A stretch of 64,000 bases of DNA from Deltaproteobacteria bacterium (GTDB taxonomy: Bacteria; Desulfobacterota; Binatia; UBA1149; SPBQ01), in contig JAJCZM010000007.1 of assembly GCA_029262375.1 (NCBI GenBank), positions 124,001-188,000 of the forward strand, read 5' to 3'. Below the pieces are notes generated by a model, which was not told where the DNA came from, did not search any database, and saw nothing but the letters and a program-made list of their open reading frames with translations. This document shows positions 48,401 through 55,217 of this stretch, piece after piece; positions within the stretch are counted from its first letter, which is position 1, and each line of letters starts with the position of its first letter. The position numbers and the translations under genes were made by a program.

Positions 48401-51400
48401 GACCGCGTACATCTACGACGCCTACGGCAACGAAGACCTGCGCACGACGGTCACACCGAATCCGCTGACACCGTCGGCCGTCAACGTGACTTGGGTCGAT
48501 GCGACCTTCGACAATCGCGTGGACAAAGTCACGGCGGGTATGCCCGACCGCTACATCGTCAATCGTCCGACAGCGATAAAAATGCGCGACAGCGACGGCG
48601 TGCTGCACGAAAAGAAGTTCACGTACAAGAGCCTGCGATACGCCAAAACCGTGGAGACCTGTCGGTCATGGACATCTGGGGCATCCGGGACATCCGGGCC
48701 CTGCAGCGCGTGGACGCGGCGCGGAGAAGCACGCAACTCCCTCGGTCTGGTCTCCAAGTCGAAGGCCGAATCCAAGCGCCGCGCGCGGTACTTCTACGGC
48801 GACCGCTATCGACTCTATCCGACGAAGATTCGCGATCAGCGGCGCGAGACCGCCATTAGCTACGATCAATCGCTGGGCCGCCCCGTCCTTGTCGTGGATC
48901 CGGCGGGCGAAGAGTCACGCTTTGTTTACGATGCGCTCGGCCGCGCGCTGGAGCATTGGGCACCGTCTCCGATTACACCGAGGCTCGGCGCGGTCTCGCT
49001 CGTCGAAACCCGCGCGTACGTCGAAGCGGCACCTGCCCTCGGTGCCCCCGGCCGGATTCGCGTCGACGCTGCCGATGCCACCCCCGTCGTCACATTCTAT
49101 GACGGACTCGGTCGTGAGATCGCTACCAAGACATCGCAGGGAACAGCCTACGGCGCGACGGTCATGGTCGTCTCAAATCTCGCATCGTACGACGCGTTCG
49201 GCCGCCCCACAGCAACCGCCGCCCCCGTCGTCGCGACGAACCAGAGTAACCTCGAAGTACTGAGTACCACCTTCAACGCCACCTCGTTCGAGGAACGTAC
49301 ACAGACGACGTACGATGTAGTGACGGGGAAACGAACGTCGGTGTCGCCGCCGGACGATGCCGTGGTCGATTTCGAGTATCGCGTACCCGGACTCGAGATC
49401 GTGCGCGACTCAGCCGGCCTGATGACCATTCGCTACCTCGACGCGCTCGGTCGGGCCTATCGTCGCGACAGATGTGTCGATCCCGTACCTCTCTCGTCAA
49501 TCTATTCCGGCTACGAATGCCCGCTCGCTCATCGCCGAGAACGGCTCGAATACGCGTTCGACGGCATGGACCGCACGACCGTCAGTTGGGCGCAGAATCT
49601 AGAAGCGCCCGGCGCGCCGATGGAATGGCTACGCGCCTCCGAGTTCGACGGGCTCGGCAACGAAGTTCGCATTCGCGACCGCAACACCGGCGAGTGGCTG
49701 CGAAGTTTCGACAAATCAGGACTTCACACGATGACGCAGGGCCCCGACGGGACCCTGACGACGCACAAGTACAAGCGCGGCCAACTACTTGAGACGAACG
49801 TATCGCGCCCCGATCTGCCCGATACGCACACGACGACCCGTAGTTATGTGGGACGCAACCTACCCGGTGCCGGGAAGCTCGAGAGTGTCTCTACGACCGA
49901 CGGCCTTGGCGGCAGCGAGCGAACGCTCTCCTACACGCCACGCGGTCTGGTCGCCAGCGAGACCATCAAGACCAGCAGCGATCTCGGCAGCGATACGTTC
50001 ACGTCGAACTATCGGATCGACACGATCTACGACGAAGCCGACCACGTCCTTGCATCGTACTACCCGTCGAGTGCAACGAGTTCACAACGCGTCGACGTCC
50101 TGCGCAACGGCGCAGGTCAGGTCATCAGATTGTTCGACGATTCGGGCGCATTGCTGATCGACGACATCCATTACGATATCTATGGGAACACGACGGAGGT
50201 CGCGTACGGCAACGGACTGTCGGACCGATACGGCTACGACGGTCAAGCAACCGGAGGACGCCTCGCATGCGTACGAACCGCCGCGACATCGTCGGGCCTC
50301 AATCCTTGCCAGTATGAGCCGCAAGATCTGCGCGCGCTCGTCTACAGCTACGACTCCGTCGGAAGAATCTCTTCGGTCACCGACCAGCAGAGTTCTCTTC
50401 TGCAAACACACACCTTCGGGTTCACGTCGGCGTACGATGATGACGGACGCCTCGCGCAAGCGACCTATCAGCAAGCCCTCGCTATCCCGATCGAGAAAGA
50501 TGTTTACACCTATGACTCGCTTGCGCGTATCGCCGCGCGCGAGCGCACGGACGCGGTCGCCATCACGAACCTCGCCTATGACTACGGAGCTTCCTCACCC
50601 GACGCCGACCCTGACGGACCGATCACACCGCTGCATCATCTGCTCGCGTACGGAAGCACAGCCATCGGCCACGACGCGGCGGGACGGCAGATCTCGAAAG
50701 GAACGACCGGCTACACGTATGACCAACTCGGCCGCCTACGCGAGATGAGTGCAGCGGGCGTAACCCGCACGATCAACCAATACGGAGACGGCACAGCGCG
50801 TGTTGCCAAGTACGAACCGGCGTCCGATCGGCTCGTACACTACTTCGGCGGACGCTTCGAAGTACACATCGACGTGGCGTCGCAAAGTGCGGAGCTGGTA
50901 CGCCATTTCTCGATCGGCGGTCAACGTATCGCATCCGACCGTATCGCCGCCCCCGATGGTCTAGTCGTGGTTTCCTCGACAGCCTCAGGCGGCCCGGCGC
51001 ACGCCGTCTCCACGCGAGCTCTTGCCGGTCCGCATGCGCTCGCGACGATGGCAGACGCCCGCGAGACGACGTCGCGTCTCGCTCTCGCAATGCTCATCGC
51101 AACGGCGGGAACGATCTTCTTCGCTGTCGTCGCGTTTCCCGATCGACGCCGCATCGCGCTCACCGCATCCGCCGCTTTGTTGCTCGGCGTGCTTCCGATC
51201 CCGCACGTCCCGCAAACAGGCTTCGCGCGCGGACTCGCGTTCGCGCAAACGTCGCCGGACGCCAGGGTCTACTATCACACCGACCATCTCGGATCGGTGC
51301 AGCTGGTAACCGACGACGACCCGACGGGTGGTCAACTGATCGAGAGCATGCGGTATCGCGCGTTCGGCGAAGTACGCGCGGTGTTCGGTGAGGCGCCGGG

Positions 51401-52544
51401 TTACGTGTCGGAGAATCCGGTCGAACTCGAGACGAGCGCGGGATTCGGCGGACATGAGCCCGACACGCAGTCTCAATTGCTCTACTTCGGTGCTCGCCAC
51501 TACGACCCGGAGATCGGAATGTTCTTGTCGCCGGATAGTGCCGCACAGTTCGCGTCGCCATACGCATTCTCGGGCTGGGATCCGGTCAACAGTTACGACC
51601 CGGACGGAAACGTGGCCGTGCTCGTCCCGCTGATCCAGGCACTGTACTTCGTCTCGCAGGTAGCGTCGGCCGCACTGTCGATTGCCGCGATCGTGCAGAA
51701 TCCGTCGGCCGGACCGATGGCCGTGGTTCAGCAATATGTGTTACCCATCGTCGGTGGAGGCTGGAAAGGAGTAGGCACCGCCCTGTTATCGACGATGGCG
51801 CGACTGCCGAGCGGTTTTCAGCGCGTGCTACAGACTGCGAACGTTGCAGTGACGGGAATCAATGCAGCCCAGGCCTTCAAGAACGGCGACACGCTCGGGG
51901 CGCTCGTATCGATCAGCGCTGTGGCGAGCGGCGCGGGAGACATTGGCGGGGCCGTCTCGGCGAAAGAAACGGCAGGAACACCGGCTCTCTCAGCCGCGAA
52001 ATTTCTCGCCACCGATATCAGCCCGACGGCAAGCGGCGGCACCGGCGGCGCGGCAAGCGGCTTTCAGGGCAAAACCAACGGCGATGGACTCGGCAGTTCC
52101 GCGGGCACCCGTGACACCCCGCTGACCTTCGAATCGCGCGCGGAACTCAGCGCGTTCTATCAGGCGCTCGGCGGCGGAGGCGGCAACGACGTCGTTTTCT
52201 TCGGGAAACGCCCGCTCGAACTGCGAGCGCTGGGCGACGAAGCCGCAAACCTGCGCGGCGCCGAGCTCGACGCGGCGAACATCGAAGGGGTCCATGAAGA
52301 GGTGTTTGTTCTCACCGGCGAAGGTGAGCTACAACACGCCGGCTTCTCGAAGACCAGCGGCATTGTCTCCGACCCATTCTTTTCGGTAAGAGTGTACGAA
52401 TTCGGCCTACCCGTATTCGTAGGCCCGCGAGGTCGAACATTCCTGCAAAACGTCCCTGGCGCTTGGTCGCCCGACGACTACAATCTGTTCACCAACAACT
52501 GTCAGGACTTCTGCGACGCCGTACGCGCAAGGATCCAACGATGA
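45432..52544 (+). CDS. Giant secreted SpvB/FG-GAP/Rhs repeat protein (polymorphic-toxin-like)
   Basis: The 2,370-residue protein begins with a Sec signal (MIGARTGVAFATALLIAAPT). An SpvB-type opening follows (GTELFTGSATTAVPLTVPQG). Residues about 380-790 carry FG-GAP/VCBS calcium loops such as DINGDSLIDAIY, DLDGDALPDFV, DMNGDGLPDLV and DFDGDGLIDLL. A TcdB-like middle and many YD/RHS repeats (YDALGRALE, YDSVGRISS, YDQLGRLRE) reach to about 1870. Two hydrophobic stretches lie near 1881-1930. The Rhs core ends with YYHTDHLGSVQLVTD, GARHYDPEIGMFLSPDS and NSYDPDGN near 2060. The last 300 residues are a different tail that ends TNNCQDFCDAV. Such proteins encapsulate and deliver a C-terminal toxin. 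The gene overlaps both neighbours by ATGA. Confidence 0.92.
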   Translation: MIGARTGVAFATALLIAAPTATTWADNEIPIPGMAQGSQSGDGAPFTGLAQSPGTELFTGSATTAVPLTVPQGRLDMTPQLALAYSSRAGRSPYGFGWNLPTGRISRSTKHGVPVYDDSVDTFVLELPGSVVELVPDGGKLYRAKFGGTFFKIGYNDTTNHWKVIDPDGTSFTFGRTAERNARSGPDTTTADGTFAWHLERSEDIYGNTIDFSYMPVDGSPNGAMRDGLLDYVAYGGNGRAALDHMFRIDFLWKFTPLAQSRQWEFARGFAAIADDAWTLDRANAVFIDEFGVESTVRSYDLGYDRDAVTEIARLADVELTATTSNSTVVLPATVFQYTNALDLTGWPLGSPAQRIGPPAQPYAVNVNSPSPSGFGFRDTNGKIKRDLVDINGDSLIDAIYLDAGVLEVRLGTGGDFASPISWPFPAGFTELRDHVGKLRSNLLDLDGDALPDFVHAAGNQCAATLGDPCWDVYRNTGSGFDSTPTPWNAPRNHIQRNDRIEAQPYDHTTAIRSNTIDLNNDGLPDFVDAADVVDTWDGLWKVYWNTGSGFTQTPDVWSAPSSPEITIEYLGATRISEVVGGDPSHSLYGLFDMNGDGLPDLVRSDTDGVFDTGPTVGFWQVWLNNGFGFEDVTEWRVPGALVALPNTLGSNLTFVDSFVSSRELIDMTGDGLPDLVGHFLYNFTPLGSSCPSGAGQAPACPGPGGPYPPECCELVPIFTNTGSGFAAPLGIPAWSATQHIRRNNDPNGQPIVTVANRELLDFDGDGLIDLLESDGTNWSLYPNWRTPRAYWSNVNAAERYKPNLLVAMMNGLGSINTLEYAPASLLNDAMCWRDGSGQAVAGACLPFPHWVVTAVESTDSLSSVPTTYTNYAYADGKYDGIAREFRGFGRAATIDAQGRTIVTEYHQDAARSGRVQRSWTLGNPDCGPSQIPAPLDPTGPCNPWNHKLGLEENDWGNPLDSADGRPPLLFETYSVPYFANFPRALLAKTTAYIYDAYGNEDLRTTVTPNPLTPSAVNVTWVDATFDNRVDKVTAGMPDRYIVNRPTAIKMRDSDGVLHEKKFTYKSLRYAKTVETCRSWTSGASGTSGPCSAWTRRGEARNSLGLVSKSKAESKRRARYFYGDRYRLYPTKIRDQRRETAISYDQSLGRPVLVVDPAGEESRFVYDALGRALEHWAPSPITPRLGAVSLVETRAYVEAAPALGAPGRIRVDAADATPVVTFYDGLGREIATKTSQGTAYGATVMVVSNLASYDAFGRPTATAAPVVATNQSNLEVLSTTFNATSFEERTQTTYDVVTGKRTSVSPPDDAVVDFEYRVPGLEIVRDSAGLMTIRYLDALGRAYRRDRCVDPVPLSSIYSGYECPLAHRRERLEYAFDGMDRTTVSWAQNLEAPGAPMEWLRASEFDGLGNEVRIRDRNTGEWLRSFDKSGLHTMTQGPDGTLTTHKYKRGQLLETNVSRPDLPDTHTTTRSYVGRNLPGAGKLESVSTTDGLGGSERTLSYTPRGLVASETIKTSSDLGSDTFTSNYRIDTIYDEADHVLASYYPSSATSSQRVDVLRNGAGQVIRLFDDSGALLIDDIHYDIYGNTTEVAYGNGLSDRYGYDGQATGGRLACVRTAATSSGLNPCQYEPQDLRALVYSYDSVGRISSVTDQQSSLLQTHTFGFTSAYDDDGRLAQATYQQALAIPIEKDVYTYDSLARIAARERTDAVAITNLAYDYGASSPDADPDGPITPLHHLLAYGSTAIGHDAAGRQISKGTTGYTYDQLGRLREMSAAGVTRTINQYGDGTARVAKYEPASDRLVHYFGGRFEVHIDVASQSAELVRHFSIGGQRIASDRIAAPDGLVVVSSTASGGPAHAVSTRALAGPHALATMADARETTSRLALAMLIATAGTIFFAVVAFPDRRRIALTASAALLLGVLPIPHVPQTGFARGLAFAQTSPDARVYYHTDHLGSVQLVTDDDPTGGQLIESMRYRAFGEVRAVFGEAPGYVSENPVELETSAGFGGHEPDTQSQLLYFGARHYDPEIGMFLSPDSAAQFASPYAFSGWDPVNSYDPDGNVAVLVPLIQALYFVSQVASAALSIAAIVQNPSAGPMAVVQQYVLPIVGGGWKGVGTALLSTMARLPSGFQRVLQTANVAVTGINAAQAFKNGDTLGALVSISAVASGAGDIGGAVSAKETAGTPALSAAKFLATDISPTASGGTGGAASGFQGKTNGDGLGSSAGTRDTPLTFESRAELSAFYQALGGGGGNDVVFFGKRPLELRALGDEAANLRGAELDAANIEGVHEEVFVLTGEGELQHAGFSKTSGIVSDPFFSVRVYEFGLPVFVGPRGRTFLQNVPGAWSPDDYNLFTNNCQDFCDAVRARIQR
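51612..52541 (+). other. Variable C-terminal tail of the Rhs protein, papain-like fold candidate
   Basis: This segment encodes the roughly 310 residues after the Rhs core. The first part is hydrophobic and Ala/Gly-rich (LIQALYFVSQVASAALSIAA). The last 120 residues hold LQHAGFSKTSG near 2299 and YNLFTNNCQDFCDAV near 2354. A His followed by an N-C-Q-D-F motif is the order seen in circularly permuted papain-like (NlpC/P60, LRAT-like) domains, with Cys as nucleophile. This is inference from short motifs. Confidence 0.5.
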
Positions 52545-53566
52545 CCGCACCAATGAATGAACGAACACCACGAACATGGCTCGCCGACTTGCGCCGACGG
52601 CAACGCGCGAGGCCTCGACTCGAATTCGCAGCACGCATGATGTTCGCAGCGCTGGTCGGGCTGGCGGCTCTCGGAGCGCTGGCGACAGTGACGGGATGCT
52701 CCTCCGACACCGACAACGCGGAGGCGGCAACCGCAGAGCGCTCGATCGCAGGCGTACTCGTGTTCGCGGACCCGCGCGACATCAAGATTTGGAATTTCGC
52801 CAACGAGACCATCGACACGCTCTGGGATCGCGTCGATGCCGGTCCGCTCGACGAGGTGCAGGGACTCACGTTCACCGATGATCACACCCTCGTGTTCGGC
52901 TCCGCGACGTCGAACCGTGGAGAATTGCATCGGGTCAACCTCACTACGAGCAAGCACGAGCGGCTACGGTCGGGCCAGATGCCAACGTACGTGCCCGCGC
53001 ACGACACCCTGCTGTTCTATGACTTCGACACCAGCGAACAACGTTGGGGGTTGTACGCGATTGCCGGCAGCGATCTGTCCGGCGAACCGTTGCGGCTCTG
53101 GCTTTGCGACAAGCCGGGCTACACCGACTATCCCATCGTGACGATATCGGCCGATGAAGTGCTGTTCTCTCTCGGCGCCGCCTCCGATGGGCTGATGCGT
53201 TACCGCTTCGATACGCAAGCCGTCGAAAAGGTTGCGGCGTTTACCCACGAACCTTTCGCTGTCGATCCAACAACCGGCGAGCTCATTGCACTTCGTGAAG
53301 GCGATCTGGATCCGACGTACGTGAACCTGGGCACCGGCGCCATGCGCACCATCGCGCAGTGGGAAGGGATTCCCGCTGCATACATCGCAGCCAACGATTC
53401 GATCCTGAAGATCGACAGCGCGATGCAGTGGTTCCCCCCCGGCGAGCGCAGCGACGTGTGGATCCACGAGCTTGCGTCCAACGAATCTCGTCGCGTGCGA
53501 CGAGGCATGGCGCTGTGGCGGAAATCGGCGTTGTGGCTGGCAGAGGACCCGCGCAAACTCCCCTAG
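52541..53566 (+). CDS. Beta-propeller-like lipoprotein downstream of the Rhs gene
   Basis: The 341-residue protein starts at ATG 52541, inside the Rhs stop (ATGA). About 30 basic residues precede a hydrophobic segment with lipobox LAALGALATVTGCSS (Cys about residue 54). The rest looks like a WD/Kelch-type propeller made of repeated strands (GVLVFADPRDIKIWNF, GLTFTDDHTLVFGS, PTYVPAHDTLLFYDF, VTISADEVLFSLG). No enzyme motif is visible. The tight coupling to a toxin-like Rhs gene suggests an immunity or assembly role, but I know no family that shows this. Confidence 0.7.
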   Translation: MTAPMNERTPRTWLADLRRRQRARPRLEFAARMMFAALVGLAALGALATVTGCSSDTDNAEAATAERSIAGVLVFADPRDIKIWNFANETIDTLWDRVDAGPLDEVQGLTFTDDHTLVFGSATSNRGELHRVNLTTSKHERLRSGQMPTYVPAHDTLLFYDFDTSEQRWGLYAIAGSDLSGEPLRLWLCDKPGYTDYPIVTISADEVLFSLGAASDGLMRYRFDTQAVEKVAAFTHEPFAVDPTTGELIALREGDLDPTYVNLGTGAMRTIAQWEGIPAAYIAANDSILKIDSAMQWFPPGERSDVWIHELASNESRRVRRGMALWRKSALWLAEDPRKLP

Positions 53567-53595
53567 ACCGGGCGCCCCGTCGGAGCCGGACGGAC

Positions 53596-54468
53596 TTAGC
53601 GCAGTAGTTCTTCTGCTTTCGGGAATCGCAGCAGCATCAATTGATTCGCATGCGCGATCAGCCGGCGATGTTGATCCCACAACGTGATCTCGGCGGACGC
53701 ATAGCCGGCCCCGGCCCAGTGCGCGATCGTGCGGGTAAGCATCCACTCGTCTTCGGTATCGGCGAAATACCGCATCGACAGATCGACGCTCGGTGCATGG
53801 TAAAATGGATAGTCCGGCCCGAGATATTGGCCTATCGCGATCGGCATGGTGTCTGCCAGGCCGATGAATGAGAGCGGATCGATACGTCCGTCGCTCATGC
53901 GCGGAGAAGTGCGATAGCGGATCCAGCGAATCGCCTCCGCGCGGCCGCCTTCCCAATCGGTCTCGAACGGCGCATGCATGAGCACGCGCTTGACCTCTAC
54001 GTTCTGAAAAAACGGCGCGTTGAACACCGGTCTTCCCGGCGGCGGTGTGGGGACGCCCGGGTAAACGTCGTGCTCGTCTACATCGGGCGCCTGCGCGTAA
54101 CTGAACTCGAAACCTTCCCGGCTCTCGCCGAAGGCAGCCGTAACGACATGCCCGGCGCCCTCCTGCGCCGCGGGGCGCAGATCGGCAGTCAGCTGAGACA
54201 TTCGACGTCCGACGCGCAGCGGGTTTACCTCGACGTCGATCTCGCCGGCGGGCACGGTCGAAACGAACATGCAGTTGAAGTTGCGTAGCACCTGATGCGG
54301 CTGGCCGAGCTCCGCCTGCATTGCGCGCAGTGCAATCGCCGTCGTCACACCGCCGCTGGGATAGATCGGTGCATTCCATTCATTGCCGGCGCTCGCCGTG
54401 TAGTAGCCGGGTCGATCCGGCGCAGCAGCAACCTGGATCGTATCGAGAAGATTCGGGAATTCAGACAT
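53596..54468 (-). CDS. Double hot-dog acyl-CoA thioesterase family protein
   Basis: The 290-residue protein is of the TesB-like/4HBT_3 type. The N-half carries NAPIYPSGGVTTAIALRAMQ near residue 32 and the strand-rich VNPLRVGRRMSQLTADL. The C-half carries FIGLADTMPIAI near residue 203, PSVDLSMRYFA and a final segment ASAEITLWDQHRRLIAHANQ, which is typical of the family end. It would hydrolyse acyl-CoA esters. It is convergent with the propeller lipoprotein and diverges from the DUF2059 gene. Confidence 0.83.
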   Translation of the reverse strand: MSEFPNLLDTIQVAAAPDRPGYYTASAGNEWNAPIYPSGGVTTAIALRAMQAELGQPHQVLRNFNCMFVSTVPAGEIDVEVNPLRVGRRMSQLTADLRPAAQEGAGHVVTAAFGESREGFEFSYAQAPDVDEHDVYPGVPTPPPGRPVFNAPFFQNVEVKRVLMHAPFETDWEGGRAEAIRWIRYRTSPRMSDGRIDPLSFIGLADTMPIAIGQYLGPDYPFYHAPSVDLSMRYFADTEDEWMLTRTIAHWAGAGYASAEITLWDQHRRLIAHANQLMLLRFPKAEELLR

Positions 54469-54619
54469 CGCAACACATGATCGCCGCGTCAGGCACGAGA
54501 GTCCACCCGCGCCGCTCCGATTGGCGCCTTCGCGCCGCCGTCATTGGTACCGTCGCCGAGCGTGCGCTACGACAGGACCATCACACGGCGGCGCGACGCC
54601 CGCCTCGGAGACCAACAGC

Positions 54620-55126
54620 GTGAACACTCGTATCGCTCATCTACTCGTAACCATGACCATCGCCGCAACAGCCGTCTCGATGCCGGCAGTCGCTCGCGCC
54701 GAGACGCCTACCGCGGCCGAGAAAGCGCAGATTCTCGAACTGCTCGAGGTCACCGGGATCAAACAACTCATGGGCGAAATGAGCGGGATGATGCTCTCGC
54801 AGCTGCAGACGATGGCCGCCGACGTACCTGACAGCAAGTGGGACGAACTCAAACCTCGGATCGCTCCGAGCAACCTCATCGACATGTCGATCCCGGTATA
54901 CGCAAGGCACTTCACGTCCGCAGAGGTGAAAGAGCTGGTCGCTTTCTACCGAACTCCGCTCGGACAGAAAACGATCAACGCGATGCCCGCGGCGATCAAA
55001 GAGTCGATGACGGTATCGCAGCAGTGGGGCCGCGAGACCGGCAACAGCATCATCGAAGAACTCAAGGGTGAAGGGTACGAAGTAAAGGCGCCGAGCCGTC
55101 CTCCGCACCCGGGCGCGCGTCCGTAA
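54620..55126 (+). CDS. Exported DUF2059 protein
   Basis: The 168-residue protein has start GTG 54620 behind a GGAG, chosen because it opens directly on the signal peptide (RIAHLLVTMTIAATAVSMPA, cut near residue 27). The mature part is the DUF2059 helical domain: KAQILELLEVTGIKQLMGEM, then IPVYARHFTSAEVKELVAFY near residue 92, then RTPLGQKTINAMPAAIKESM. The domain is widespread in the periplasm of proteobacteria and its function is not known. The tail is Pro-rich. Confidence 0.85.
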   Translation: MNTRIAHLLVTMTIAATAVSMPAVARAETPTAAEKAQILELLEVTGIKQLMGEMSGMMLSQLQTMAADVPDSKWDELKPRIAPSNLIDMSIPVYARHFTSAEVKELVAFYRTPLGQKTINAMPAAIKESMTVSQQWGRETGNSIIEELKGEGYEVKAPSRPPHPGARP

Positions 55127-55217
55127 CCGCGCGTGCGATAGCGCGCCGCGGCTAGACGCGAAGACGTCGCCGGCGCGTTCCGTCCACGCCGTCAGTTACG
55201 TTACACTGTGACGTGAA

